A stretch of DNA of 64,000 bases, taken from positions 1 to 64,000 of the forward strand of contig CAYRVX010000002.1 in NCBI GenBank assembly GCA_964427875.1, written 5' to 3'. This document shows, piece after piece, positions 8,801-18,105 of this stretch. This DNA is from CAYRVX01 sp964427875. Its GTDB lineage: Bacteria > Planctomycetota > Phycisphaerae > SM23-33. Numbering within the stretch: position 1 is the stretch's first letter; every line of letters starts with the position of its first letter. Below the pieces are notes generated by a model. It saw nothing but the letters and a program-made list of their open reading frames with translations. It ran no database searches and was not told the DNA's origin. The position numbers and the translations under genes were made by a program.

Positions 8801-10416
8801 GCCAGATCGGGCGAGGGGTTGACCTGAGCGGCCACGGAAGCGAGGTAGCTCGCCTGCTTCAGCCAGCCGCGATCCCTGTACTCGCCGGAGAGGCCGTTGA
8901 GCCTCTTCAGCGTGGCCCAGCCCTGCGGGCTGACGTTCCTCTCCACGTCCTGTACGATCGCAAGCGCCTTGTGCGTCCTGTCGATCACCTCCGGCGTCTT
9001 GGCGCTCTCCGGAGGGTTCTTGCCCATGAACCGAATGCTTCCGACCACGTTGGCGAGCCGGCGAGGGTCGAGCTTGAGCGTCCCGGCCTGGATCTCCTCA
9101 AGGGAGCCAACCACGTGCTCCCTCAGGTGGTCGTCCTGCTTCCACCGTTCGAGGCGGTCCCGGTCCAGATCGGCCAGGAAGCTGCCGAACCATTCGTAGA
9201 AGGTGCTGCACAACGTGTCCCATGCCTTGGCGTCGGCTGGACGCATCCCCGGCCCGTTCGGCGAGGGCGGAGGAGGCGGAGCCGGCGGCCACAATGTGAT
9301 GGCGGCGATCAGCAGCGCCACGGCCAGCGCCACGACGAGCACGGCGATCATCGCCATCCGAAAGGGACCGCTGCGCCGGAGGAAAGCGAGTTTCTCGGGG
9401 ACGCCGATCGTCTCCCCTCGGGTGCGTCTGACGGCGGCGGGCGCCTCGGCCTTGACGACGATCTCCTCCGCCGTGCCCGCGCGAGAGGCCTCGATGAGCC
9501 CCTGCGACCTGGCGACGAACTCCTCGTCCAGCGTGTAGGGTATTTCGCTGGCCAGGGGCAGCGCTTCCCGGGAAGCCTGGAAGCAGAAGAACTGCTGCGG
9601 CGCGGGCTCTCCGACGAAGATGTCCACCCAGGGCTCATCCAGGCGCACGATCGTCCACACTTCCGCGCCGCCGTCGAGCTGGCCGAACATGAAGTCGAAC
9701 CATTGCAGGATGACGTCTGCGGGCGAATTGCCGCAGGCCGGCACCCGCATCTGAATGGGGCGAAGCTCATCGTTCCGCGCGGCGGCGGCGAAGTTGCCTC
9801 GCAGATACGGCGACATCTCCCGCTCGATCTGGTAGAGGATTCGGAGCAGTCCCTCGTGGCCCTCGCCCATTTCCGGCCTGTCGGCAAGTTCCCCCAGCGT
9901 TCGGGGGGAGACGGTGAAGTCGCCCTCGCCGGCATCGGCCCTGGCCGCCAGATCGCGGCATTCCTCGCGGACCCGATCCGTGACGGCGATCACTTCCCCG
10001 GCGGTGGAAACGGCCACGCATCGCTCCTGGAGGGCCTCCAGCCGCGGGAGGATCGTGCGAACGACCCACCGCAGCGGCAGGCCCGCGCACTGGGCGCAGA
10101 CGGCCATCGGGTATCGCGTGCGCCCCTTGCCGTCCGTGCTGGACCACAGCCGCCCGACCACGACGTCGCCGGGCGCCCGGCAGACAAACACGTGGCGAAA
10201 GCCCTGGGTCCGCTGCGAGTCCGTCAGGTTGTCCCAGGCGCCGGAATCAATCGTGCCGCCGATGCCCTGAACGTAAAGAAGCTGCTTGAGGGAGGCCAGG
10301 TGGTCCGTCTCGATGCCGATGTCCTCGATGTGGTCGTCCCACCCGGGGTGCTTGCCAAAAGCCGAAAGAAAGACCTCCGCCGCCCCCTGTCCGTCTTTGC
10401 CCTTGACAAACTTCAA
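5887..10416 (-). CDS. TagF-like domain fused to a transmembrane helix, long helical segment and FGE-like domain
   Basis: A 1509-residue fusion. Residues about 10-250 match the TagF family (VFLSAFGKHPGWDDHI, WDNLTDSQRTQGFRHVFVC, YPMAVCAQC). In Pseudomonas TagF represses T6SS post-translationally by acting on the FHA protein. One transmembrane helix (about 353-377) is followed by some 850 residues of mainly helical sequence and then, at about 1230-1495, a formylglycine-generating-enzyme-like (C-type lectin fold) domain with CRLPSPAEWAHAR, GNVAEL, VIGGSAL and FGYSDVGFRLAF. TagF should be cytoplasmic and the rest extracytoplasmic. Translation starts at a TTG, supported by GGAGGT 6-7 bases upstream and 24 bases after tssM stops. 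The part from the membrane helix to the C-terminus is paralogous to the 1463-residue protein at 18140-22531. Head assignment is fairly sure; function of the fusion is inferred. Confidence 0.8.
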   Translation of the reverse strand: MKFVKGKDGQGAAEVFLSAFGKHPGWDDHIEDIGIETDHLASLKQLLYVQGIGGTIDSGAWDNLTDSQRTQGFRHVFVCRAPGDVVVGRLWSSTDGKGRTRYPMAVCAQCAGLPLRWVVRTILPRLEALQERCVAVSTAGEVIAVTDRVREECRDLAARADAGEGDFTVSPRTLGELADRPEMGEGHEGLLRILYQIEREMSPYLRGNFAAAARNDELRPIQMRVPACGNSPADVILQWFDFMFGQLDGGAEVWTIVRLDEPWVDIFVGEPAPQQFFCFQASREALPLASEIPYTLDEEFVARSQGLIEASRAGTAEEIVVKAEAPAAVRRTRGETIGVPEKLAFLRRSGPFRMAMIAVLVVALAVALLIAAITLWPPAPPPPPSPNGPGMRPADAKAWDTLCSTFYEWFGSFLADLDRDRLERWKQDDHLREHVVGSLEEIQAGTLKLDPRRLANVVGSIRFMGKNPPESAKTPEVIDRTHKALAIVQDVERNVSPQGWATLKRLNGLSGEYRDRGWLKQASYLASVAAQVNPSPDLASKVDKVVAVAGKVEALEKSWNEVKRQVEHLEKEGAGHPLLATFRQYALIETRTEAGEGADSDLDDMAKRVRKVRASGSPLVAYVRPGWQGNLDMAMVRAEPPVAVPSDPNELEGGHLFEGWLAAIKSEKYQRLGEALDPRGEQWKRNQQGIFTAISETVRKLRDEHKDPNVPALTRKLKDLTGEYESLRSLPWDRPNKEKIEQAMLAFGPKATALNEKANEILLGNIGGVAAYIESLPSAVSTTSAAINRYWRDRLKDITKIKALGGLRAKEKKLRADLGSLESELQITLADKGGDKNWIRELSGPDSALIAKREDVLSRALGILGWGDNQIVRGAEFEAKWKSFRGDFDRWRQEAAELAAAFSGIKAALDAGASLEEELKGPDATVGATYARWRSRPIWKEPRVRSVFQSVTKRLDHLGEIAKRTDRRQLLQEAGEAFGGRFEAARAAWKRLEALPRGWPANSEEFRDEVQAHRSLAAAYALLKDADRKKQLQDELIAGTRRRWEAYIEGDRDVSEIDDAVEGMKDFYLDSGSTGRLKPINRFRLRLYHFRRKVLGSQITDDQVVKKEIRSFLAAVSRLPDGVGAKPPVAGFVAEMTKITAARDSGVDLTKAGPGVSLPRVKSEVADDGSHIRYAWTTSGGERHRLRFSRIEPPGRQASYLCTTELPVGLFIDVVTSMKKWPDVDGLLCGGSAAMRSEERFGPQTWRWKSGGKGIERTELWHPLPRGYEGKEEVFYFKGARIGKPGSKHPVQYVSPQAAVYVARMLGCRLPSPAEWAHARRKHDAGAGSPNLRDQTWKRQKDHVQGLISDGEIGGFVDGYYPDSGIFWPEDVKTRNERQKAEALPGDDGTLWFATVDSDKGRTFHHLVGNVAELVCQAAEDLEKLEVKSAADAEKFFRAKADRFYVIGGSALSPPVVKPETPARLAAKEAAFGYSDVGFRLAFTAPAESLSVRLRRLLTSRGYLTGPTK

Positions 10417-10440
10417 CTTCGCACCTCCCTGTCCGCAGTC

Positions 10441-13400
10441 TCATTCCGCCTCGGGCCAATCTGCGAGCTTCGGCAGCGGCTTGGCGAACCCCAGCTCGAT
10501 CCGCAGCGACCGGTTCCTGCCCTCGCTGTCCTGGACGACGAGCTCGGCGCGCCATTTCGTCTCGTCCTGGGAGGCTCGCCCTGCGTTGAGGACGTGGAGC
10601 ATTCGCACGGCCGCCCAGGCGCCCCGGATCGACTTGGTCCTGTCCACCTTGTTCTTCTGGACGTCGCCGGGGTAGCGATAGAACTTGAAGACCAGATCCT
10701 CGGAGGGGAACTCGACCTTCCCGGCCTCCGCCGCGGCCGGTTGGGTGACGTTTCGGATTCCCTTCCTCTTGGGCTTTCCGGCGCCGTCCACGCCCTGGTC
10801 GATCTGAAGGACGGCCCAGATGCCCAGGACACTCAACGTCTGAGCCTGCTCATCCTTGCCGAGTATGCTCACGAGGCATTGGTACGTCTCGCCCTTCGCC
10901 GGCAGCCCGTCGAGGACGGCCTTGGCCTTCTCGCACCACCTGCGGTTCTTGGGGTCCAGCCCCAGCCCGCAGAGACGATCGAGCTGCTTGTCGATCTCGA
11001 TGAACTGCCTTGTCCTCGCCCCGCCGCCGATCTGCTTCTTGTCGTAGATCGTCGCGGCGCCCAGGACCTTCAGGACCGCCGCGCGGGCCGCAACCGCCTC
11101 GGCGGCCGTCAGCTCCTTCGCGCCCGGCTTCGGCTTGGTGATCGGAAAGCGGCTGTACTTCTGGTGGAGATCGCCGTAGGCCTCCTGGACGCGGACGTCG
11201 ATCTCCTTTGCCAGCAGTTGCAGGCCGGCGTTCGCAAGCTCCTTCCAGTACTTCTCCGAGATGAGGGTGTCCACGCCGGCGGAGAACGGCATGTAGTCGT
11301 CGATGAACTGGCTGGGCGTCTTGGGGAGAATGGTCTTACGGGCGGCGTCGGGGTCGTCGCCGAGGTCCTTCCACCCCCGAAGCCAGCTCTGCCAGATGCC
11401 GATGTACGCGCCGGTCTGGAACTTCTCGCGGTCCTCGGCCAGCCCCCTGACCGTCTCGTTGTACTTGGCCATCGCCCCGGCCGGGACCACCCCCTTGACC
11501 CTGTCGAGGGAATCGAGAATCGTCTTCCCGAGCCGGTCCAGGTCGATCATCACGGTGCGGACCTGCATGCCGATCAGGTCCTTCTGAAAGGTCTTCCAGT
11601 CGGGCGAGGTGTAGGTCAGGCCGGCGAGCACCTCCTTGATCCAGTAGTCCTGGTACTTGGCCAGGTAGGCGTTATAGGCGTCCTGCCGGGCCTGGTACAG
11701 GTCAGCAAGTTCCTGGCGGTTGATGACGTACAGGTCCTTCGCGCCCGCGTCGGGCGAGGGCGGCTTGACGACGTCGGCGATCTTCTTCCATCCGGCGAAG
11801 GTCGCAGCCGCGGCGTCCGGGTGGTACTGGGGCGGGAAGGTCTGATCCTTCTTGAAATCCGTCCCCGGTATGTAGGGACGGCGGATCGGCTGCCAGGGCC
11901 TGGCCTTGACCGCCTCGGTCACCTTGGCCGCCACGTCGCTGGCCGTCTTCGGCGCGTTGTCGAGCACGTGCTTGATGAGGGTGTAGATCCGTCTGCGCTG
12001 TGCGAGCCGTTCGCTGGTGAACTTCGAGACCTCCGCCGCATCCTTGAAGAGATACCCCTTCTCCAACTTGAGGGCGTAAAGGTCGTCGATGTGCAGACTC
12101 CGCGCCCTGGTGTCCTCGCGGACGGCGTCCATGGCGTCGGCAAGGCCGGCCATCGCCGTGCCGGTTTCCTTCTTCCCCACGTGCAGGTCCGCCGTTCCGT
12201 ACATGTTCATGCGGACCTCGTACGTGCGAAGGCTGTCCTTCTTCAGCCGCCTGCGGAGCGCCTCGTCCCGGACCGCAACGTACTGGAGGTACCTCGGATC
12301 GAGCACGAGCAGCTCGTCCCTGAGCTTCGTCTCCTTGAGCTTCTCCTCCAGCCCGGCGAGCGAGGCCTCGACCTTCGCGGCGACGTTCTGCTCCAGGTGC
12401 TTCTTCACCAGCTTTGCTTCCCGGGAATCGGTGGTCTCCTCGGCGGGGGCGGGTTCTTTTCTCGGCCGGGCCGCGGAAATCAACATCCTGTGAGGGTCTC
12501 TTGCGCCCTTGAGCTGCTCCTCGATGGTCTCGTCGTACATGTCCACCAGCGTCTTGACGCCCAGCTTGGCGGCGACGACGGCATCCTCGATCTTCTTGCT
12601 CTCGGCGAGGACGGCCGCGTAGCGCGTTCGCCACCTCCCCTCGACCGTCTGGAGGGCCTGGAGGGTCTCGGGCTCCTGGGGCTTGTCCACGTAGGGATTG
12701 TCCACCTGGACGAGGTCTTCCTCGGCCTTGCGGAAGCTGCCCAATGCGTTCCTGAGGACGCCGATGGCCTCCAGGATCTCACCCGACTCGATCCCGCCGC
12801 CCACTTCCCAATAGCTGATGAAATCGCTGACGCCCTTGTCCACCGTGGCGACGGCAAAATCACTTGCCGGCGCCAGCGACTTCGGCGGCCAGATCTCCTC
12901 GTCTTCGGCATACGTCCATACCAGGACCTCGTCGAGGTTCTTCGCGTCCTTGGCCGCGTAAACGTCGAGGTCCTCCTTGTTCTGAAGAATGTAGTCAAAC
13001 AGGCGGTTCAAGCCGACCCGCCCCCCGTGCGAGGGATAGACCGAGTGGTTCTCCAGGCGAATCAACTGCGCCAGCGCGGTGGTGGCCTTGACGGACCATC
13101 CGCCCGGCCGGAGCATCTTCGTCCGGACGCCGTGCACCAACGGGCGAAGGACACCCGCCTCGTACAGGACCCGCTGGGCGGCCCTGCGGGCCTCGTTGAT
13201 GCTCCCGCTGAACGTGGCCGCGAACCGGAAGATCCACGGCACCGTGATCTCCTTCTGGACAAGCGTCATCGTGTCGTAATGAAACCGGCCTACCGGCAAC
13301 CTGCCCGAGGGCGTCTCGATTTCGTTCATCCCCGCGTAGCTGTAGTTTGCCGACCCCTTGAACTCGGGATCGACGATCGGAATCCACTGGTTGCTGTCGT

Positions 13401-14853
13401 CCCAATGCTCATCCTTTGCCGCGGCCAGCCAGTACTCCGCCTCCGCGCCGATACTCTCCCGGAAGCCGGTGAAGCCCCACCAGGTGAAGACGGCCAGCAG
13501 GATCACGCTGAGGAAGCCGGCGGCGAGGACGACGGCCTTTCTGCGGCGCTGCCTTCCCTTGGCGTTGGTGGCGTTGGTGACCAGGCCCTTCTCGCGGAAG
13601 ACCTTGTGCTTGAAGAGGTCCCGCAGGAAGTACGCCCGGTCCCGCTCCCAGACCCTGCCCTCGGGGAGGCTCTCGACGGGAACGCCGAGCACCTCGGCGA
13701 GCTCGGCGTCCAAAGCCGAGCCCTCTCGCATGGAACTGGTGAAGTAGATGCCGCGCAGAAACAGCGGCTTGGCGGACCATTCACCCGCCACGAAGATCAT
13801 CTCAAGATATCGCCTCAGCCGCGGGGCGATGGCCATCAGGGACTGGGGAAAGGCGTACAGCGCATCCACCTGGTCGGTGCGTCGGGCGGAGGCGTCCTCT
13901 GTGTTGACCGGGTCCAGCAGCAGCCCGAGCCGCCGGCGGATCAGGCGCTGCACGACCGTCTGGAGATGATCGCTGACCAGCTCCGGATTGAACGACTCGT
14001 CCAGGGCCGCCGGGTTCGACCAGCCCATCATCTGGTGCTGAAGCACCGGGTCGGTGATGTCCTCGAAGAACTCGCGGAACCCGTTGATCAGGTCGCACTT
14101 GGTGACCATGACGAACACCGGGAACCGCACGCCCAGGGCCCGTTGAATCTGATCGAGCTGCTGTGCGATCTTCGCGCCCTTGCGCTCCAACTGGTCGGCC
14201 GTGTCCTTGATCAGCGAGTCCGTCGGGATGCACAGCAGCATGCCGTTGATGGGGCAGTTGGGGCGGTTCGCGCGGAGGAGCTTGAGGAACTCCCGCCACT
14301 CGCTGCTCGCCCCGGCCTCGACCTCCTCGAACATCATCCGCCCGGCCGTGTCCAGAATGATGGCGTCATTGGTGAACCACCAGTTCATGTTGATCGTGCC
14401 GCCGACGCCCTGGAGCTGATCCTGGAGGCCGGGCGGGAAGGGGATGTTCCAGTGGCGGATGGCCTCGGTCTTCCCGGAGCCCGACTCCCCGACCAGGGCA
14501 TACCAGGGCAGGGAGTAGAGGTTCTTGCCGGCGGCCTTGAACTTCTCAACGCCTTCCGAGAAGTTCTTCCGCAGGTCGTCGAGGCGAGCTCGCCGGGCGG
14601 GCTCGGCGACGCCCTGGGGGGTCGCGGCGCTGTTGTCCTTCAGGCTCTTCTCCATCGGCTTGGCCTTGCGTTTCCTGACCTTGCCGACGAGCCAATGCAG
14701 CACGCCCATCAACACGCCCAGCAGCAGCGTGCCGATCATCACGTAATAGAGCATTTGCGGCGGCAGCACGCGGTACAGGAGCAGCCCGGTGGCGCCCAGA
14801 CCGGCCACCCCCGCGCCTACCTTTGCTCCCGTGGGCATCGAGGAGAATCTCAT
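10441..14853 (-). CDS. tssM: T6SS membrane complex inner-membrane protein TssM (IcmF)
   Basis: A 1470-residue TssM. Two hydrophobic stretches lie in the first 57 residues and a third at about 440-460, giving a cytoplasmic NTPase domain and a large periplasmic part. The NTPase domain has Walker A GESGSGKT (122-129), a Walker B-like AIILDTAGR (164-172) and TKCD (251-254), so nucleotide binding is probably retained; not all TssM proteins keep it. The C-terminal third should carry the beta-rich domain that contacts TssJ. It is longer than the common 1100-1300 residues. The gene lies 4 bases after tssL and 24 bases before the TagF fusion, so these are co-transcribed. Together with TssL and TssJ it anchors the apparatus in the envelope. 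Confidence 0.95.
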   Translation of the reverse strand: MRFSSMPTGAKVGAGVAGLGATGLLLYRVLPPQMLYYVMIGTLLLGVLMGVLHWLVGKVRKRKAKPMEKSLKDNSAATPQGVAEPARRARLDDLRKNFSEGVEKFKAAGKNLYSLPWYALVGESGSGKTEAIRHWNIPFPPGLQDQLQGVGGTINMNWWFTNDAIILDTAGRMMFEEVEAGASSEWREFLKLLRANRPNCPINGMLLCIPTDSLIKDTADQLERKGAKIAQQLDQIQRALGVRFPVFVMVTKCDLINGFREFFEDITDPVLQHQMMGWSNPAALDESFNPELVSDHLQTVVQRLIRRRLGLLLDPVNTEDASARRTDQVDALYAFPQSLMAIAPRLRRYLEMIFVAGEWSAKPLFLRGIYFTSSMREGSALDAELAEVLGVPVESLPEGRVWERDRAYFLRDLFKHKVFREKGLVTNATNAKGRQRRRKAVVLAAGFLSVILLAVFTWWGFTGFRESIGAEAEYWLAAAKDEHWDDSNQWIPIVDPEFKGSANYSYAGMNEIETPSGRLPVGRFHYDTMTLVQKEITVPWIFRFAATFSGSINEARRAAQRVLYEAGVLRPLVHGVRTKMLRPGGWSVKATTALAQLIRLENHSVYPSHGGRVGLNRLFDYILQNKEDLDVYAAKDAKNLDEVLVWTYAEDEEIWPPKSLAPASDFAVATVDKGVSDFISYWEVGGGIESGEILEAIGVLRNALGSFRKAEEDLVQVDNPYVDKPQEPETLQALQTVEGRWRTRYAAVLAESKKIEDAVVAAKLGVKTLVDMYDETIEEQLKGARDPHRMLISAARPRKEPAPAEETTDSREAKLVKKHLEQNVAAKVEASLAGLEEKLKETKLRDELLVLDPRYLQYVAVRDEALRRRLKKDSLRTYEVRMNMYGTADLHVGKKETGTAMAGLADAMDAVREDTRARSLHIDDLYALKLEKGYLFKDAAEVSKFTSERLAQRRRIYTLIKHVLDNAPKTASDVAAKVTEAVKARPWQPIRRPYIPGTDFKKDQTFPPQYHPDAAAATFAGWKKIADVVKPPSPDAGAKDLYVINRQELADLYQARQDAYNAYLAKYQDYWIKEVLAGLTYTSPDWKTFQKDLIGMQVRTVMIDLDRLGKTILDSLDRVKGVVPAGAMAKYNETVRGLAEDREKFQTGAYIGIWQSWLRGWKDLGDDPDAARKTILPKTPSQFIDDYMPFSAGVDTLISEKYWKELANAGLQLLAKEIDVRVQEAYGDLHQKYSRFPITKPKPGAKELTAAEAVAARAAVLKVLGAATIYDKKQIGGGARTRQFIEIDKQLDRLCGLGLDPKNRRWCEKAKAVLDGLPAKGETYQCLVSILGKDEQAQTLSVLGIWAVLQIDQGVDGAGKPKRKGIRNVTQPAAAEAGKVEFPSEDLVFKFYRYPGDVQKNKVDRTKSIRGAWAAVRMLHVLNAGRASQDETKWRAELVVQDSEGRNRSLRIELGFAKPLPKLADWPEAE

Positions 14854-14857
14854 CGTC

Positions 14858-15670
14858 CTACTCCTTGCTCCCGTCCTTCGTCGTCGCCGAAGCGGGTTTC
14901 GTCGTCGCAGCCGGCTTCGAGGCTGCGGGCGGCTTGCGAGGTTCGGGCCTCGGAGCCGTCGCAGCCGGCGTCACCATAACCGGCGGCGGGGTGACCGCCT
15001 CGCGAGCGATGATCCTTCTCAGGGCGGCCTGAAGCTCCGACGCGGTCGTCCGGAACAGGAAGAAATTGGCCACGAACATCACGATCGCCATCCCGATCAG
15101 GGCGATGAAAATGCCCAGCAGCTTCATCCCCGGCGGCCGGACCAGGTCCGAGGTGTCCACGTGCTCGTACGCCTCCGGGCAGATCCGCGAGGCCTCGTCC
15201 ACGTCCATCATCGCGCGGGTGCGGGCGGAGATCTCCAACTGCTTCTTCCGGAGGTATTCCGGCTGGCCCGTGTACCATCCGGTGAACCCGAGCCCGAGGC
15301 AGGTGTAGTAGACGGCCAGGCGTTCGGTTGCGGCCTGGCTGGGATCGGCCAGCGTCTCGTCCAGCAGGTCGAAGAGCTTTTCGTCCCCGGCCAGCTCGTT
15401 GTGCTCGTAGGCGATTTCCTGCCACTGGCGGGCGAACGACAGGTTGCTTTCCTTGATCATGAAGTCCACGAAGAAGATCAGAGGCATCTCGATCTTGTCG
15501 TACTGGCTGGTGAGATTGGGGTCGGCGGAGGCCTTGGACTTCATGTCCTCGAAGAAGGCGTCGATCTCGGAGCGGACTCGGGACGGCTCGAAGCTGCCGC
15601 CTTTGCGTCCCGAGCGATTGAGCCGGCAGACATACTGGAACAGGGGCTCGCAGAGCTCAAGCAGCGTCAT
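14858..15670 (-). CDS. tssL: T6SS inner-membrane protein TssL (DotU)
   Basis: A 270-residue TssL. The cytoplasmic helical domain carries the DotU signature CLGLGFTGWY (about 124-133). A single C-terminal transmembrane helix lies at about 183-205 and is followed by a short, Ala/Pro/Lys-rich periplasmic tail without a peptidoglycan-binding OmpA domain, so wall anchoring must come from another protein. Start and preceding tssK stop overlap in an ATGA, which indicates translational coupling. TssL works with TssM and TssJ in the membrane complex and docks the TssK-containing baseplate. Confidence 0.93.
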   Translation of the reverse strand: MTLLELCEPLFQYVCRLNRSGRKGGSFEPSRVRSEIDAFFEDMKSKASADPNLTSQYDKIEMPLIFFVDFMIKESNLSFARQWQEIAYEHNELAGDEKLFDLLDETLADPSQAATERLAVYYTCLGLGFTGWYTGQPEYLRKKQLEISARTRAMMDVDEASRICPEAYEHVDTSDLVRPPGMKLLGIFIALIGMAIVMFVANFFLFRTTASELQAALRRIIAREAVTPPPVMVTPAATAPRPEPRKPPAASKPAATTKPASATTKDGSKE

Positions 15671-17040
15671 GTGTCACCTCCATCCGGAACGGTCATGTAT
15701 AGGGCCAGCTCGAAGTCCGACGCCTCGATGCCTTCCCATCGGATGGCGATGGACTTCTCCTGTTTGATGCGTTCCCACATGCGGGTGCTGTCGGCCCGCA
15801 TCAGGCGGAAGTAGTGAAGATCGGCCGCAGCCGGCAGCTCCAGCGGCGGGTGCCGCTCCTCCGCCAGACGGATGCCCCAAATCCGCTGGTTCGCCAGCGT
15901 CCTGGCCATGAGCTTGAACTTGTCGGCGTCCTCGACCAGGCGGCCGAGCATCCGCGGGTCCTGCTTTGTCTTGATGCCGAGGAAGTACTCGTTCGGCCGG
16001 GTGAGGTGTTCCTCGGTCAGCTCCGCGACCATCAGCTTGCCTTCGCGATTCAGATCGACCTTGATGAAGCTCGGCGCCACCAGGCCCCGCAACAGGCCGC
16101 GGACCTTCGTGCACACGTCGGAGAAGCACACCAGCGGGTTGTCGTGATCGTAAGGGGGAACTTCATACTGATCCCGATCGGGGCTCAGGGCCGCCAGCTC
16201 CCCCAGAAGACCCCGCAGCTCGAGGTAGATCTCGAACGGCGAGAGGTTCGGGGCCTGCACCATGTGGGGCAGCCGGCCGGCGTAGCAGTTCAGCGTTCTC
16301 AGACGCATGATCTGCTCGAACTGCAGGCCTCGGATCTGGTCGATGCTGAATCCGCCCCGGGTGATCTGCGCGACCAGCTCGGATCGGCTGGCTTCGACCT
16401 GGTTGGCCAGGTCGCGGGCCATCTCCTTCAGGACGGGCGAGCCGCCCAGCACGAGGCAGGCCGGCACGAAGCCCGGGTCCTGCCTGGGCAGGCCGACGTC
16501 GTCGCCCGTGGCGTGGGCGATCCGCAGCAGCGGGATCACCTCCAGATCGCTGCGGTCGTCGTCCGGCAGGAGCAGGCGAGCGTTGATCTTGCGCGTCAGC
16601 AGCGGCTGGGGGTTCTCCCCGGTGTTCTCGTCGGCCCATTCCGTTTCCACGACCCGGTAGATCCGCTTGATGCGCCAGTCTTCCATCCCGCCCCGCTCGA
16701 CGGCGTTCGCCTGCGTGGCGTACCACAGGGGCACGCCCAGCAGGATGTCAAACGACGCGCTGGAGCCCTCGAAGATCGTCTTGATGTTCATCGCCGGCAC
16801 GTCCGCGCCCTCCGGGAAGCTCACCTCCACGCCGCTGGGCATGATCACCCGCAGCCGGTCGAACTGGATCAGGAGGTTCTCCAGGGCGTCGCTGGAGAGC
16901 TTGGCCTCGATCAGCCCGTACGGGTAGGCCCACCCCAAACGCCGCTCCGAGGCCACGTGCTCCAACACGTTGCGCTGCATGCACTGCAAATGGTGCGGCT
17001 GAAGGAACAGGCCTTCGTACCAATGAACTTGTCCTGGCAT
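15667..17040 (-). CDS. tssK: T6SS baseplate protein TssK (ImpJ/VasE)
   Basis: A 457-residue TssK of normal family length, starting with the characteristic VHWYEGLFLQPHHLQ block (about residues 5-19). TssK trimers link the TssF/TssG/TssE baseplate wedge to the TssL/TssM membrane complex from the cytoplasm. The gene is 18 bases downstream of a 309-residue T6SS-associated protein and overlaps tssL by an ATGA. Assignment is by the N-terminal motif, length and neighbours. Confidence 0.95.
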   Translation of the reverse strand: MPGQVHWYEGLFLQPHHLQCMQRNVLEHVASERRLGWAYPYGLIEAKLSSDALENLLIQFDRLRVIMPSGVEVSFPEGADVPAMNIKTIFEGSSASFDILLGVPLWYATQANAVERGGMEDWRIKRIYRVVETEWADENTGENPQPLLTRKINARLLLPDDDRSDLEVIPLLRIAHATGDDVGLPRQDPGFVPACLVLGGSPVLKEMARDLANQVEASRSELVAQITRGGFSIDQIRGLQFEQIMRLRTLNCYAGRLPHMVQAPNLSPFEIYLELRGLLGELAALSPDRDQYEVPPYDHDNPLVCFSDVCTKVRGLLRGLVAPSFIKVDLNREGKLMVAELTEEHLTRPNEYFLGIKTKQDPRMLGRLVEDADKFKLMARTLANQRIWGIRLAEERHPPLELPAAADLHYFRLMRADSTRMWERIKQEKSIAIRWEGIEASDFELALYMTVPDGGDT

Positions 17041-17058
17041 CGCTGTCTCTCCGCCGGG

Positions 17059-17988
17059 TTACCGGCCAAGCCCTTTCATGAGGTTCTCGGCGTAGTTCGC
17101 GATGGTCTCCATGATCTCGTTGTCGATGGAGGCCTCATTCAGGGCGTCGGCGAGTTCGGTGTATTTCCGCCAGCACTTGACTTCCTTGCTGACCAGGAAT
17201 CCCCCCCCTTCCATGGAGGCCAGGGCCTCGATCTCGACGGGGGAGAACCTGGCGAGATGTCGGCTGCCGAACTGTCGTCCGGCCTGGCCGACGGCGGCAA
17301 CCAGTGAGGCGATGAGCTGCCTGAGCTTTTCCAGGTCGCCGGCGACCTGACCGCGGGGCACGTCCTGATCGCCCACGAGGAACGCCTTGAGGGTCTGCTG
17401 AAGGGCCTTGTCGCGGCGGATGTTGGATCGCGGCGCGATCCGCTGCCAACTGCTCCAGACCAGTTGATCCAGCCGCAGGGCGAAGTCCGCCAACATGCCC
17501 ACCAGTTCCAGCGTCCGGGTCGGCTCGACGCCCTTGTCCTTCGACAGGCGGAGATTCTGGCGAAGGGCCGCCTCCGCTTCCTCCGGCCAGGCGCCTTGGG
17601 AGATCCTGGCCAGCCCCGCCTCCTTCAGCCGTTCGACGAGCACCTTTCGCTCGCCTTCGCCCAGCCCGGCCGACCGGTCGATCAGACGCGCCACCAGGAA
17701 GTTCGGGTCCTGAAGTTCCCGCTCGTCGGTGAGCGTCCGGTCGGTGGTCTCATCCTTGCGAAGCTGCACTTCCACCTTGGCGTCCCAGGAGGGAAACTGC
17801 TCGATCAGCTCGCCGAGGAACTCCTTTCGCTGCTCGGGCACCACCGACGAGAGGGCCCGCTCGATCTCCTCGGAAAGGTACTCCCTTCGAACGTCGGCGC
17901 CCTGGTCGGCAAAGTCGGCCTGGACCATGCGGAGCCTGTTGGCCGTAGCCGCCACGAGTCGCGATGTTCCGCTGCTTGAGTTGTCCAC
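17059..17988 (-). CDS. T6SS-associated protein of unknown function, possibly TagH C-terminal-domain-like
   Basis: A 309-residue soluble, mostly helical protein with no signal peptide or membrane segment. The last 60 residues (FSPVEIEAL, then WRKYTELADALN and a final amphipathic helix) resemble the C-terminal domain found behind the FHA domain in TagH/ImpI proteins, but no FHA domain is present. This is a weak, pattern-based suggestion. The gene starts at a GTG with AAAGGT 8 bases upstream, follows a plausible promoter at 18048-18076 and is first in the block with tssK, tssL, tssM and the TagF fusion. That position supports a role in assembly or control of the apparatus. Confidence 0.6.
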   Translation of the reverse strand: MDNSSSGTSRLVAATANRLRMVQADFADQGADVRREYLSEEIERALSSVVPEQRKEFLGELIEQFPSWDAKVEVQLRKDETTDRTLTDERELQDPNFLVARLIDRSAGLGEGERKVLVERLKEAGLARISQGAWPEEAEAALRQNLRLSKDKGVEPTRTLELVGMLADFALRLDQLVWSSWQRIAPRSNIRRDKALQQTLKAFLVGDQDVPRGQVAGDLEKLRQLIASLVAAVGQAGRQFGSRHLARFSPVEIEALASMEGGGFLVSKEVKCWRKYTELADALNEASIDNEIMETIANYAENLMKGLGR

Positions 17989-18047
17989 TGCACTGGACCT
18001 TTCCGGAAATGCCGCCTGCGCCCGTCAGAGACACTGAAGGGCACCCT

Positions 18048-18076
18048 ATTATCTTCGCCAAGGTGGAGCAGGGCAA
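18048..18076 (-). promoter_or_regulatory. Candidate sigma-70-type promoter for the tssKLM block
   Basis: On the minus strand a -35 TTGCCC (18071-18076) is separated by 17 bases from a -10 GATAAT (18048-18053), placing a start point about 50 bases before the GTG at 17988. It lies in the only sizeable gap (about 150 bases) of the second T6SS block, between the pseudokinase gene and the 309-residue gene. The match is partial (4/6 and 5/6), and primary sigma consensus is assumed. Confidence 0.4.
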
Positions 18077-18105
18077 GCCTTCCTCGCAGAGGGCGCTGCC
18101 CGCAA

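Noticed and set aside
4006..14979. A plus-strand open frame of more than 3600 codons opposite tssM and the TagF fusion
   Set aside because: It is the antisense of several clear T6SS genes in GC-rich DNA, is Arg/Pro/Gly/Leu-biased with no domain, and spans gene boundaries of the opposite strand.
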